A stretch of 64,000 nucleotides of DNA, taken from positions 24,759,445 through 24,823,444 of the forward strand of contig CP141132.1 of assembly GCA_035236585.1 (NCBI GenBank), read 5' to 3'. Both the position numbers and the translations under genes were made by a program. The DNA is from Warburgia ugandensis (lineage: Eukaryota; Streptophyta; Magnoliopsida; Canellales; Canellaceae). Each line of letters opens with the position of its first letter. The first letter of the stretch is position 1. This document shows, piece by piece, positions 1 to 12,673 of the stretch. Below the pieces are notes generated by a model. It was given only the letters and a program-made list of their open reading frames with translations. It made no database searches and was not told the origin of the DNA.

Positions 1-2870
1 AAACACTTTTGTTGTCAAGATTTTTTGCTTGTTTTTGTCAAGATTAGCAAAATGTTGGTTGGCAAGTGGGATAAGTGCTCAATTTTGTATTAAATTACCC
101 TCTTAGTAGCCTATGTGTTATAAAATATAGTGTTATTGATAAGTTTCTTAAAAAATTTGTAAAACATGCATTTCTAACATCATGATTCAAAAGTTTGACA
201 TTTTACAGGTCTAAAAGCAAATCCAGAATGATTATGTAAATTGACATAATTTTATAGATTTAATTAGGTTTTCTTACCATTTTGTATGATGTGAGAACAT
301 GATCCAATGACCTATATTGTGCTTCATAGAGTTTTTTGTGGGTTGTGCTATGTGGTTAGCTCATCAAGGGTGCATGGGATGATGCACACCTACCTAGGGA
401 TTATATTCCTTTGTATCATTAATTCTTATAAAACTATAAAAACCATTAGTATCTTTGTATTCAGTCACATATAGAGAGAATTTTGTTTAACACCATTTCT
501 CTCAGATGTTTATTTCTTACAGTATATCAGTGAGAATTTGAGGTCAAAACCTCTTTGCAATGAATTATAAGCATATCAATTAAGAAGTCCTTACTTACGT
601 AGCCTGTACACACACATGCACTCGAAGATGAAACTGGAATGAAATGGCTTTGGTATATGGGTATCTTGTGGAAATTTTCATTTACCTTCATTAAGTTGTT
701 AAACTACTGGAGACATAAATGGATGAGAAATCTCATATATAAAATAAGTCACAGTATCTTATGGAATTTTGTGGGTGTACTCCTTGTAAATCCTAACGAG
801 GCTTAACTTCTCAACTAGGGGTAACCTAAGAGTTTAAGAGCTTGTTGCATATGCCATATGTAATTGTGAGTACCTGCAAAAATGGAAGCCACTTTTGTTT
901 TCATCATTTTTTGTATATTTTGCTTGGGACTAGCAAAATTTTGGTAAGGGGATGCGATAAGTGTTCAATTTTGTATAGAAAATACTAATTTTGCAGCAAA
1001 TGTGTTATAAAATATAGTGTTATATATATATTTTAATTTCTAACATATGCATTTCTGATCAATGATTTAGAAGCTTTATATCAAGTAGGTTTAGAAGAAA
1101 ATCTAGAGTATGGATGTTTATCATCATTATGTTTTTAAGATTTAATTCGTTTTTTTACTCTTTTGTCTCATGTGAGAAGATGATCAATGGCCTATATTGC
1201 ACTTCATAGTAATTTTACTATCAAGCTATGCATGGGGCAGGCTTAGGCATGCTCCTCCCAAGGAGACATATTCCTTTGTATTATTAGTGCTTATAAAATT
1301 ATGTTAACCATTAGTGTCTTTTGATTTGATCACATAAAGAGAGAATTTTCTTTGACCCTCTGTGATCATTATTTTTGAGTTTATACCATTGAGAATTTGA
1401 GGTGAAGACATATTTAAAATGCACTATGATCATATCTATTCAGATGTCTTGATATATGTATTCTATACACAAACATGGATTCAAAGATAAAACTAGAATA
1501 AAATGGCTTTGGCATATGGGTAACTTGTGGAAATTTTCATTTAGCTTTATTAAGCTGTTAAAACCATTAGAGTGCTAATGGATGAGAATTCTCTTAAATA
1601 AAATAAAGGAGTTAGCCTTATGGAATTTTTTGGGTGTATTAACTACAAATCTTCACAAGACTTATCTCATCCACTAGGAGTAATCTAGGTGTTTAAGGGC
1701 TTATTGCATATGCTAAATGCAATCATGTGTGCCTTTGAAAATGGTAACCATTTTTTTTCATGATTTTTTTCTTGTTTTGATCTAGATTAGCAAAATGCTA
1801 GCTGGGGATGTGATAAATGTTCAATTTAATATAAAATATACCCATTAGTACCCAATGAGTTATAAACTATAGAGTTTCTTATTGGATTTTTTTCAAAAAT
1901 TTGTAACACATGTATTTATAATTTAATGATTCATAAGTTTGATATTTTGCAAGTCTAGAAGCAAATCTAGAGTGAGTATGTGAATCATCATAATTTTTTA
2001 GGATTTAATTAGGGCTTATTTTACTCTTTTGTAGGAAGTGAGAAGATGATCCTACAACCTATATTCTGTGTCATAGAGTTTTTCATGGATTGAGCATGCA
2101 ATTAACTCGCAGGGGGTGGCTCACCTGTGTCTGAGGATCATATTCCTTTATCTCATTAATTCTTATAAAATTATGTGAACCATTAGTATCTATGGATTCA
2201 GTTACATAATTATAGAATTTTGTTTGACCCCATTTCTCTGAGATCTTTATACTAGTGAGAATTTGAGGGTAAGACTTCTTTTTAGTCGAGTATAAGCATA
2301 TCTATTTAGAGGTCCTTACTTATGTAGCTTGTACAAACACATGCACTCAAAGATGAAACAGGAATAACATGACTTTGGTATATGGGTAACTCGTGGAATT
2401 TTTCATTTACCTTTATTAAGTTGTTAACGCTAATAGTGTGCTAATGGATGAGACTTCCCTTAAATAAAATAAAGGATTTAGACATATGGAACTTTGTGTG
2501 TGTATTCATTGCAAACCATCACAAGGCTTAACTTGTCCACTAGGGTTAACTAAGGGGCTTAAGGGCTTGTTGCATATGTTAAATGCAATCATGAGTGCCC
2601 CTGAAAATGGTAGCCACATTTGCTTTCATGATTTTTCACATGTTTTCCTCATGCTAGCAAAATGATTTTTATAGAGTGTGATAAGTGTTCAATTTTGTTT
2701 AAAGAATACCTAGTTAGTAGCTATTGTGTTATTTATAGGGTTTTTTCAAAAATTTATAACACATGCAATTTTGAATTAATGATTCATAAATTTGATACTT
2801 TGTAGGTACAGAAGCAAATCTAAATAAGTATGTGAATCATCATAAATTTCTCTGATTCAAGGAAAAAGCT
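1..2870 (+). repeat. Tandem array (4 units, ~870 bp) derived from Athila/Tat 3'UTR plus LTR start
   Basis: Four diverged units follow one another. The landmark gataagtg-like motif recurs at about 70, 956, 1812 and 2690, giving spacings of 886, 856 and 878 bp. Each unit reads from an LTR 5' edge (gataagtgttcaattttg, then a run ending near acacatgcat), through a block with 'gagaatttgagg' and 'ctttggtatatggg', to 'cttgttgcatatg' and 'tcatgattttt'. The same order appears in reverse complement in the 3' untranslated region and LTR edge of the Athila/Tat-type elements at 11842-12000 and 22003-22440. The array is therefore a tandemly amplified 3'UTR-LTR junction. It enters from the left edge, so its true copy number is unknown. 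No coding sequence is seen. Confidence 0.8.
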
Positions 2871-4590
2871 TGAGCAATTTGTGGAAATCAACATAAGAGG
2901 TAGGTAGTTTTAACATTTATTTGCCACTTGAATTTTGAACATGTCATCAATTTTATTAAAATATGTGGATTTTAAATAATCAAAACACACTTATTGATCA
3001 TTGTGCTTTTGATTTTAAATTACTTGCCTCTCCTAAAATTGATATCTTTTCATGTCATATTATCTTTTCTATAAAAGAATACAAATACTTTTAAATGAGA
3101 CATGTGAGTTTTGTACAACTTCATATCCATGATGTATAATTTTATCTTAAAAAATGAAAATAATATTTCCCATTCTATTACATGCAATTGTATGTTTTTA
3201 AAAGAAAGAATGATAATGCATCATTCACATGTTTTAACATGAGTTACAAAAAACACACAATTTTGACATGATAGATATCATGACATTTAATGATACTTGG
3301 ATTTATATATTTATACATATATGTTTGTTCAGGCTAATGAGCCTGGTGAGCACTATGCTAAGAAGTTATAGGGGTTTGACATCCAGACCTCTAACCACCA
3401 AAGGTGGTAGGTATCCATGCCTAAAGAGGTACTTAGTCTTCTTGACTGTTGTGGTAGGAAACAAACAATGGAGGTGTTCACAACATCCTTATAAAGACAT
3501 ATTCCTTGTCGCATGTGGAGGCTACAGTGTTGGTTTGTAGATACTAGAGACACAACTTCAATGAGTTGGTCATGAGCATAGTGATCCATGAGATTTCTGT
3601 CTTGTGATATTATGTATGATGAGATTGTTAACGGTTCTTAGATGAGTACTCAAGACCAACTGGTTAATGTGTTCATCAAGGTGCATATATGCACATGTTG
3701 ATATTATCAGTTTAGGATTGCCGACGTTCTTGTTTAACTAATTAGTATAATATTTTGTGGATCTTATGATATTTGAATTCTCAAGTTAGATGATGGATCT
3801 TTTACATGATTTAAAGGTTATGAACATACACAATTTAATGATATATATTGTAGTTATAATTTATGTGTCATGAACATACACAATTGAATTGAACATTTTC
3901 TCTTTATAACTATATTAAAAATGATTTGAAATATTGTTTAGAATTAGAATTCTAAAATTGGTATAATAGATGTAAACTACCTACACAAGAGCAAGCTTGC
4001 TAAGATATTGTAAATTATTTACAATATCTCAGGACTTTGAAGAACTTGACTTGGGGTAAAGCAATTTGAGATGGGTGCAAATCTTGGATGAAGACAAAAA
4101 GGTGCATTAGACCATATAAACAATGTAAGTATATGACTTATATTATCTTGACATGTACAATAACTATTACAGTTGGGTTGTGAGCTATGACTGGTTAGAT
4201 CTAGGATGCATGTAATTACTTCTTTTTTTCTATGTTTATACTTCTTTTTTTCTTGAAGGTAAATGACAATCAGAGTTTTCAAAATGAAATTACAAGAAAA
4301 ATATTCTTCTACTATATTGTTTTTAAATAGAGATTGATCCCGCATTAGAAAATAGGTTTGTAATTAAAAAATTGCATTTAAAAATCCAGATAGTCACACG
4401 TAGTCTCATCTTTATTTATTATTAAGTGAGATACTAAATTTAGGTAATTGAACATTTATAACTATAGTATAATTAGAAAGAAATAAACTCTCATAGATAT
4501 TTGCTTCTTATTCTTCCTACTAAGAACAAGCCAATCTAAAGAGGTGGTGCAACACATGATTGATTGCACTAACCTTTCTTCCTTTCACAC
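2871..4590 (+). mobile_element. Fragment of a Tekay/Del-like LTR, old
   Basis: The stretch resembles the LTR that ends at 8777. The shared order is the 'atgctaagaagttataggggtttgaca' type block near 3355 (compare 7740 and 27840), then 'caagcttgctaagatattg' near 3991 (compare 8325). Neither LTR end is preserved, and no TG/CA pair or target duplication is visible. It interrupts the tandem array on its left and abuts a Tat-type LTR piece on its right. Both boundaries are approximate. It is a fossil fragment. Confidence 0.5.
4003..4029. other. Perfect hairpin, 12-bp stem, in LTR fragment
   Basis: AGATATTGTAAA at 4003-4014 pairs with TTTACAATATCT at 4018-4029 across a 3-nt loop. A related but not identical hairpin occupies the corresponding place in the LTR at 8341-8371. 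Confidence 0.75.
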
Positions 4591-4592
4591 TC

Positions 4593-5640
4593 TGATGAGT
4601 GTCCAAATTTGTGTAAAAAGTACCCAATTAGTGCTCTTGTGTTATAACTTGTAGTGTTAACTTAGGGTTTTTCATTGAAAAATTGTAACACATGCATTTC
4701 TGACATAATTATTCAAGTTTGATAATTTGTAAGTTTAACGGCTAATTCAAAGTAAGTATGTAAATAATCATATTTTTTTAGGATTTAATTAGTATTTTTT
4801 ATCTTTTCTAGGTAATGGGAAGGTAATCTAACAAACAAGATTGATCGAGATGGAAATTGAAGCCACTTACGAGGTTTCCTAGTCTAACTAGGAAAGCCAA
4901 GAAAACTAAGGCCTAAATGTCATCGATTCAAAATGAACAAAGTTAAAGATCATCTTAAGGCAAGATCATGAATCCAAGCAAGCAATTGGAAGAGCTAAAG
5001 GTGCTTAAATTGGGCTCATGCATGAGCCATATATTTCCACCACCTTTGCAACAGAGCCATTAAATACACCTTAGCCATATAAGCCGTGAGAGAAGGTGAC
5101 AAGCCAAGGAGTCAAGGCAAGCCATCAAAGCCAAGGGTGTAAGCATGAAACCAAGCTAAATGAGCCCTTAAAGCAAGCCATTTAAGCCAAGCTAGATGGA
5201 GAGCCACTATTGGAGGAGGATTTAACTCAATTATCCGAAGCTAAAAAGTGGGTTTTTAAGAGGACAATTAATGGATATTTGGTTGAAAATCAAGACAAAT
5301 AAGCATGCATGTGGACCAATAGGAAGAACCCACATTTTTTTCTTCATGTTTTTCCCACCTTTTTCTCTCTCCACCTCACCATACAAAGCACCCCACGAAT
5401 TTCACCAAGGAGGGAGACACACCTTGCTAAGAAAGTGGCATCTTCCACTTTCCTAAAGACTCCCACCTTCCTGAAGCCCCTCTTAGCCCAACCAATCACC
5501 TCACTTTCTACCTTCTACTTTCCACCTATTCCTCATCTCTTTCTTCCTCTTTCCCTCTCTCTCCATCTTTATCCCCACATCTTTCTATTTTCAATAAGCC
5601 TCTATGTATTTTTTTGTATTTTGGAAATAAGTGTCCAATT
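4593..5640 (+). mobile_element. Athila/Tat-type LTR fragment, plus orientation
   Basis: This follows the reverse complement of the LTR at 9158-11842 in order: gatgagtgtccaaatttg, the acccaattag block, 'gtaacacatgcatttctgac', 'atcgagatgg', the pyrimidine-rich stretch and 'cacgaatttcaccaagg'. It starts at the LTR 5' edge and is lost in the pyrimidine-rich leader near 5640, where a Tekay-like LTR takes over. The ORFs of 61 and 130 codons here lie in that pyrimidine-rich tract and do not look like genes. It is a truncated fossil. Confidence 0.6.
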
Positions 5641-8600
5641 TCTAAGATCTTCAAGATCTGAGGTGATCAGATCTTGGAAATTTATTTTAGTGATGATATA
5701 ATAATGTAATAAATTAATATCTATGGTTAATTTGGACAGATCTTGGATAAAATAGGGGATCTACCCTTTATGATAGAAAAACCCTAAAATAAAAATAAAA
5801 AAAATACAAAGGGACCCACTTGATCAATGAGATCAAGTATGATCAGATCCTTGGGATGGATTAAAGGGATGATATTATGATGGAATCCAGTTAGATCATG
5901 GAGGAAATGTGACAAAATCAAGTGGATATGATTTTTGGATCTTAATGGATTAAAAGCCCTAAAGGTAATTAAAACCCTTAATCTAAAGGAAAACACCTAA
6001 GATCTAATGGTTGGATCATATTTAAAGGTTTATAATAATCTTAATAAAATTAGTTTAATTGTCTTTCATTGGATATAGAAGTGTAAATGTGATTTATGTT
6101 CTAAGTTAGAAAGCATGATAGTGTAATCTTTAAATTTTAGTATGATATGCCCTAAATGAGTAATTTGTTAGTAGATTTGTTTATCTTAGGATCATGTTAG
6201 TGTAAATTAGGATTTAAACATGATTTCATTATGATAGAAGATGTGTTTCATAACTTAGGATCATGTTAGTTTTATTTCACTAGCTTAAGTTACATTCATA
6301 GGAAGAATGTTAGTATATAGTTGTTAAACTTATATTTGATTTATGCTTTCAAGTTGATGATTTACTTATTGTCAAATTTTATTCAATTGTTAAGATACAA
6401 GGAGCATAAATCACCAAAAATGTAAACTAATGAAATATAGAAATTCATGGACAACTAAGATGAATGAATGATTTTGACTTAATAAGGGCTATAGTTAGTA
6501 GGACAATATAAGGAATGATTTATCATTTCCTTGGCCCAAAGTAGGAAAATAATGAACATCCATGGATGACATCGTGCATATCCATGGAAATTAATTAAAA
6601 TCAATTAGAGAAGGGACTTAAGGTAAAGAGCTCATAGGAACCTTGTCAAAGGTTGAACTAGTACCACTCCAGTGGACTTTGAACATTGTGGTTATAGGGG
6701 GTATACAAGAGCCAAGTGCTTTTCCCTCACCTCCCATTGACGTAAGAGAGGTCTAAACGCCTCCTTACATGAGGGTTGTATTAACCACTTTTTGAGCAGA
6801 CTTTAACTAGTAAGTACTGGTCATCTTGAAATAAGGAAGAGTTGTCTAGTGATAGAAAGAAATAAATTATCTTCAACCAAGTAAGACACTAACTGGTTGA
6901 ATAATAATAATAAGAGCATAAAAGGTTAGTAAATTACCTAACCCTAATAAAAATAGTAAGTAAGATAAGGACGATCAAACAAGATCCATTAGATCTTGGA
7001 TGATCAAGAACAATAAGAATAAGAACACTATATTGTACTTAGTATGTATGTTTAGTAGTATACTTGTCATAGTTCATTAGATTAGATAATCCAAACCCTT
7101 GATCAAAGGTGATTCAAGGAAGAAAACCAAGATCATCCTCCATAGGGATGATCCAAGAACTGAACTTAGATCAAAGAAGAACTAGATGATAGAAGATCTA
7201 AGACCTTGATCTTTATCAACATGTGTAGATTGTCAATCAAAGGATCTATGAAAGATCAAGATCATGGAGATGAACATACAAAGACTTAGAGATAGAAAAA
7301 TACTTAGATATGAATGATCTAAAGATCATTATAAACATCAGATCTAGTGATCAATAGGATTGTTCATAATTTATATAGTGACAATATGTATGGATGTACA
7401 GATTTCATACATCGGTCAAGATCATGGAAGAGTGGGAAAAAGAGATCAATCCTTAAAGGTAGGAGGATTTGATGAATGCATTTACATGAGATATTCATGA
7501 TTGTACTCATGATCTTATGTTGATAAGAGTAATGATAATACTTGTAGTAAATCTCTTGAAAACCTTATGATCCAACCAAACACATATACGATGGTTAAGG
7601 ACTAAACTATAAGTGAATAGGGAACTAGAAAATATTTCAGCCCTAAGTAAACAGACATATGGTCTGATATATATGAAAGCTATTTTACATACAAGCTTGG
7701 AGGCTTGTGAGTTTGTTTTAATAGGCATGAGCCTAGGGGATCCTATTGCTAGAGGAGTTATGAGGGTTTGGCCACCCGCTCCCTGAAATTTGATGATATG
7801 ATGATACCTTGCCTAATGAGAGGCTAAAATTCGGGTGGTGGCAATTATGGGAAGGCCACCACTGTGAAAGTCTTGCCCCCCCATACGGGCAGTGACATAA
7901 TATTTTCCACCATGGTATCAGTGGTGAACAGGGCAGTTATCCGAGTGCGCTAGTACGGATCAGACTGCAGCATAGCAACCTTTCTGATTATTTTGCACTA
8001 TGATGCATATGGGAATAGGAATAGTGAAATGCCTTATGTTATAGCATAATGAAATACTAGGTAATTGTATATTACCAATGTTTCCCAAGAAGGGAAATTC
8101 CCAATATGAGATTAGCTGTAATACTAAATTCTCAAAATGAAGAGAATTGATCAGCTTAGTTGGGAATGATATTTGACTATTTTCACAAATTTAGCTGGTT
8201 TACCCATGAAGGGTATGTATGTATATAGATATACATAACTTACAAAGTAAAGAGTATGTTTAAGGATAATGAGATTATGAAGTATAGGAATTACATTGTC
8301 AATTGTTATGTTTCTTGAATCCCCTACCAAGCATTGCTTGCTGAGATATTGTACTTGTTGCAATATCTCAGATCTAGGGAAGGAGAGTTAGGAGCTGAAG
8401 ACTATAGAAGACTTGAAGAGAATAATCTTCAAGGTATACCCTTGAAGACATGTATTTTTCTTTGTTGAGAGTTTTATTGTATGGTGAGCTTGAGTTTTGG
8501 ATTATGTAATTTGGACAAGTATTGTACTAAATTTGGCTGTACTGTGAACCACTGGATGGATCCTGGAGTTTAATAAAAGTATATTCCTTCAATGGAATTT

Positions 8601-8777
8601 TATTTTGTACACAAATTGTACTTATGTTATGTATGAAGTGGTGACTTGGGTTTTCAAAACAAGTTCTAAAGAAAAGAATTTCCGCTGCTTTGTTTTGCGA
8701 AAAATTTTTACACTCTTAAGGGCCCTGCCTTTCAAAATACTTTACAAATCATGTTTTCAAAAACCCTGGTCGTCACA
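5640..8777 (+). mobile_element. Tekay/Del-like LTR, 5' truncated
   Basis: The right edge is diagnostic: 'aaaaaccctggtcgtcaca' ending at 8777 is a chromovirus LTR end. From about 5660 to 8777 the order matches the complete solo LTR at 43297-48403 (for example the 'taagggctat...aggacaatataagga' block at 6484 and 45853, and 'tggatgga' to 'aataaaagtata' at 8550 and 48180). The first roughly 2 kb of the LTR family is absent. A polyadenylation-like AATAAA lies at 8572-8577. The segment 6961-7360 is very rich in GATC tetramers. No flanking duplication can be checked because the left end is missing. Confidence 0.7.
8341..8371. other. Perfect hairpin, 11-bp stem, in Tekay-like LTR
   Basis: CTGAGATATTG at 8341-8351 pairs with CAATATCTCAG at 8361-8371, with a 9-nt loop. 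It lies about 200 bp upstream of the AATAAA signal, so it would fall in or near the transcribed R/U5 part of the LTR. The role is unknown. Confidence 0.75.
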
Positions 8778-9157
8778 GTTTCAGCCATCAAGCTTTCTTT
8801 ATTGTGGGTTGTTTCTTCCTTGTTTTACTTCTAATAGGTTCAAGTAAGTTCCTTGTCTACTTTGATTCCTTGTTGGTTTACTTTCATTGCTTGTCCTTTG
8901 TTTTGCATTTAATATTTGCCTTCAACTTCTCAGTTTTCCTTGTTTATTCCTAAAAGAATCAAGTTATTTCTTCTTCGGTAGTGATAACCAAGATAAGAAG
9001 TGACTCGAATCCTTGATTTTCTTCTTTGCATTCTACGTTTTCATTCTTAAAGATAGACATAGTTTTAGGCATTCTTTTCCTTGGGTTCTTTCATGATTCT
9101 AGCCATCTTTTCCTTTGATTCTTTCTTGGAATCCATTGCATATCATCTGAAATCAGC
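8778..9157. other. Unassigned 380-bp spacer between two LTRs
   Basis: This is T-rich single-copy-looking sequence with no ORF of note and no similarity to the LTR families in the window. It lies between a Tekay-like LTR end and the outer edge of the LARD-like LTR, so it may be the older DNA into which these elements inserted. Nothing further can be supported. Confidence 0.4.
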
Positions 9158-11842
9158 TGTTTTAAATAACTCGTAAGTGCACGAATCAATATAGTAAATT
9201 CATGGAAGCAAGGTTGATCCCATGTGGAATGTCACAGATTTGTAATGAATTGGATTTTATTCAAATTGATTAACTTTATCCGAAGAAGGAGAATTGTGAT
9301 TAAAATAGGAATCAAAAGTTACATGGAATTGGAAATATGCACAAAATCAGAAACTAAAAGCAAAAGACTGCCCAGATTAAAACTAAACAATTGAAATGGA
9401 AACGTACCTAAATAACATGCAATTAAATAAAAAAAAAGTATAGCAATTTAGAAAGATTCAAACTAAACAATGAAACTTAAGGAAACTACTAAATTAAAAA
9501 CTTTCCTAAATTAAAGTTTACCTAACCTTAAACTTACTAAAAAGGAAAATTTTTGAAATGCAACAAGGAAACTTTCTAAACCTAAAACAATATGAAAATA
9601 ACTAATTATAAAATTATAAAACAAGATCGAACAATTAAAGTAACCAAGAATCTAAAAGGATTGGGATTTAGAACTATTGGACTGTGCCTATGATTCTGAA
9701 GCCTTAAAGATGGTGAAATTTAATGAACTATAGTAAATTACTATGAAAAATAACTATGGGATCTAATAAACAACATGAAAATATAATTGGGTACCTAAGG
9801 ATTCAAGAAAACTAGATGTTTTGATGGTTATTATTAAAGCACAAAGTTAAGGAAAAACTAATTCTCATATTTTAGTACTTAGGAATAGTCAATAAATCTA
9901 GCATCAGAAAGCTAATGAAACCATTACTTTTATGCATGGAAGTAACCCAAATCTCAGGCACTTTGATGAAATAAACAATCCATAATAATAATTCCCACAA
10001 AAATTTATTGAATCATCTCCAAATTACACAAAAAACTAGATGCATAATACATGTTCTATTGCTGAAAAGTGTGTCTAATTCTTAAGCATGAAATCCTATC
10101 TAAACAAAACTAACAATGCAATTTAATGCTCACAAACTAAATTATAATGACATGCTAACAAAACCCAGAAAGTAATTTGATATAAAAGAAGGTTAAGTGG
10201 GTGAACTAGCTAAGGAAAATTTATCTAAAACTATGGTGGTGATCAAGGAAAAAAATGTGGAATTCAAGATGGGAGATCAAGGATCTAAGCTAGCAATTTT
10301 TTTGCATGTCACTACCAGAGAATAATTAACTTGAATCTTGATTGAATAACAAAGAAAAACAAGTGAAAATGGGGTAAAGAGAGAAGGAGAAGCTAGATGA
10401 AAAAAGAAGGTGTAAAACTTTAAGTAAAACAATGAAAACTAAAGCAAGCAAACTATCCTCAATCGGAGAGAAAATAACCAAGACAATAGCTAGAAATACA
10501 AAGAAAGAAAAGAATCTAAAAAATCCCAAAGTATAGTGGCAAATAACACTAAAAGAGAGCTTGATTTTAAGGTGTCTCACCCACATCTACTTGAAAAATT
10601 CGTGTGAAATATAGGCTATATATAGATGAGTGGGTTTCTAACTTAAGAAAGGGTGAAAACATGAGGAAAGTTTCTTGGGGTTAGGGTATTGAATGAGGAA
10701 GGTTTGGTGGAAGATGAATTAACAAGATGATGTAATAAACATGATATAAGAGAGAGATAAGAAGCATGGGCTGGCTAGTTTCTAATTGTGTAAAAGTGGT
10801 AGGGGATCTTTTTCCTTGAAGGAAAGTAGAGCTCTTTCCCTTCTAATTTTGTGATGTTTGGTTGATGAAAAGTCAAGGAATAGGTAAGGGATAATGTTTA
10901 GGAAAAATGGAGAAAGATCTAGGGTTTTGAAGTTATTTGAATTAAAGTAGATCTAAGGTTTCCTATTTAGTAAACCACTTAATCACTAATTAGGAAAGGG
11001 GGCCATCTTTTTCTTAAGGAGGTGTCTCCATTCTTTAACTTGTAACCCTAGGTCAATTGAATGGAAAAAGAGTGGGAGATGGAGTTAGAAAGTAGGATTT
11101 CTCTCTTGATGGTTCCATCAATGCATAGTCATCTTACCTTTTATATAATTCTCTCAAATCTTGTAAATTAACCTTAAAAATCCAAATCTAGAAAGTGGAT
11201 CATTGCTTGAATTCTCCTCCAATTGTATGACTCCATGTGGCATTTAGCTTAATTGGCTTAGGTGGCTAACTTTACAGGCTCATTTACCTTGACTTTATGG
11301 CTCACACCCTTGGCTTTAATGAATTGAATTACTTAGCTTAAATTCCTTAGCGTGTTACCTTCTTCATGTCTTATATGGCTAAGGTGGCTTGAATGGCTCC
11401 CATGCATAGGTGGCAGAAATGCATGGCTTGCTTCATGGTCCCATTTTAGTCTCCCTTAGCTCTTCTAGTTGCTCCATTGACCTATTATCTTTTCTTAATA
11501 TGATCTTGGAACTTGATCTACTTTGACATGTTGAAATTTAGGCCTTGACTCAATCTTTTGATCTTTATCTTCTATTCTCATCTCGATAAATTTTGGCCTT
11601 TGGATCATCTCTCCAATGCCTACAAAAGGTGAAAAATATTAATCAAATCCAAAAAATATAATCATTCATATACTTACTCTAGATTAGCTGTTAAACCTAC
11701 AAAATATCATATTTTTTATTTATTAGGTTAGAAGTGCACGTGTTATAAAATTTTGGCCAAAAATCCTAAATTAACACTATAAGTTATAACACATGGGTAA
11801 CTAATTGGTTACATCTTATTATAAAATTCAATACTTATCACA
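9158..11842 (-). mobile_element. LARD-like element: left (3') LTR, about 2.7 kb
   Basis: It runs from TGTTTTAAATAAC at 9158 to ATACTTATCACA ending at 11842. Most of it aligns with the second LTR starting at 15548 (differences in roughly one base in six to eight by eye, so the insertion is old). A TATA-like run at 10617-10624 in the minus-strand promoter position is conserved in the partner at 17007-17014. The ORF at 10326-10586 lies in the leader region and does not look like a gene. The orientation is set by the primer-binding site beside the other LTR. Confidence 0.8.
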
Positions 11843-12127
11843 ACCTTGAACTAGCATTTTTCTAGTCCCGAGCAACACATACAAAAATCATGAAAACAAA
11901 AATAGTTGTCATTTTCGTTGGTACTCACAATTCCAGTTAGCATATACAACAAGCCCAAGAGGTACAAAAGGCCTAACTAATGGTATAATATCTAGGTAGA
12001 CTTTGTGTCTTTGGCTACAATACAAATGGCCTATATCAGTTTGTAGGTTTCTTAAAGTTATTTAAGTTGATAAATATCTAGGAAATAAAGTTAACGTTCC
12101 TAGTTGATTCTTAGCATTTCTTCCAAA

Positions 12128-12183
12128 ATAAATGGATAAGTGGAACAATGAGACTCTAAAACCCTGAGTTGCCTCCCAATGAG
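12128..12183. repeat. 56-bp exact direct repeat, copy 1
   Basis: This is identical over 56 bp to 12618-12673 (both contain aatggataagtggaacaatg followed by accctgagttgcctcccaat). The copy at 12618 sits in the context expected for the family, since gcctcccaatgagcactaag is also found reversed in the related element near 51800. Copy 1 therefore looks like filler copied from copy 2. Confidence 0.8.
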
Positions 12184-12617
12184 ACTCAAAATTAATGTTC
12201 ATTGAATGAAATATGGAAATACTTAGAACCCTAAAAAAGATGATAGGCTCTAATACTCAAAGGGTATATAGGTCTCTACTAATATTCCTCAAGGTCTTTA
12301 AGTCATAACCATATATTAGTCTCGACTTATGCACTATGTGTAAGTGTATTTGAGATTTAACTTTCATAAAACACTTTAAGAATAAAATGAAAAATTAACC
12401 ATATGCATGTGTACTAAGAAGCTAAAGTAGTGAAAATACCAATCTTCAAACAATCTATTCTCATAACAATAATGAAACATTAACCTTAAAATAAAATATA
12501 AAAAAATCTCTCTTTTTTTTTTTTAACAAAAATATGAAGAAAACTAGACATCTCATGCATTTCTACATTCTCCCAACCTAAACTAATCATTGTCTACATT
12601 GTTTTGAAATATATATG

Positions 12618-12673
12618 ATAAATGGATAAGTGGAACAATGAGACTCTAAAACCCTGAGTTGCCTCCCAATGAG
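12618..12673. repeat. 56-bp exact direct repeat, copy 2 (probable source)
   Basis: This is the partner of 12128-12183, 490 bp away. Perfect identity contrasts with the heavy divergence of the two LTRs of the same element, so the duplication is later than the insertion of the element. Confidence 0.8.

Noticed and set aside
5271-5701. Overlapping plus-strand ORFs of 61 and 130 codons
   Set aside because: They lie in a pyrimidine-rich LTR leader; the sequence is low in complexity (Phe, Leu, Ser, Pro) with no domain.
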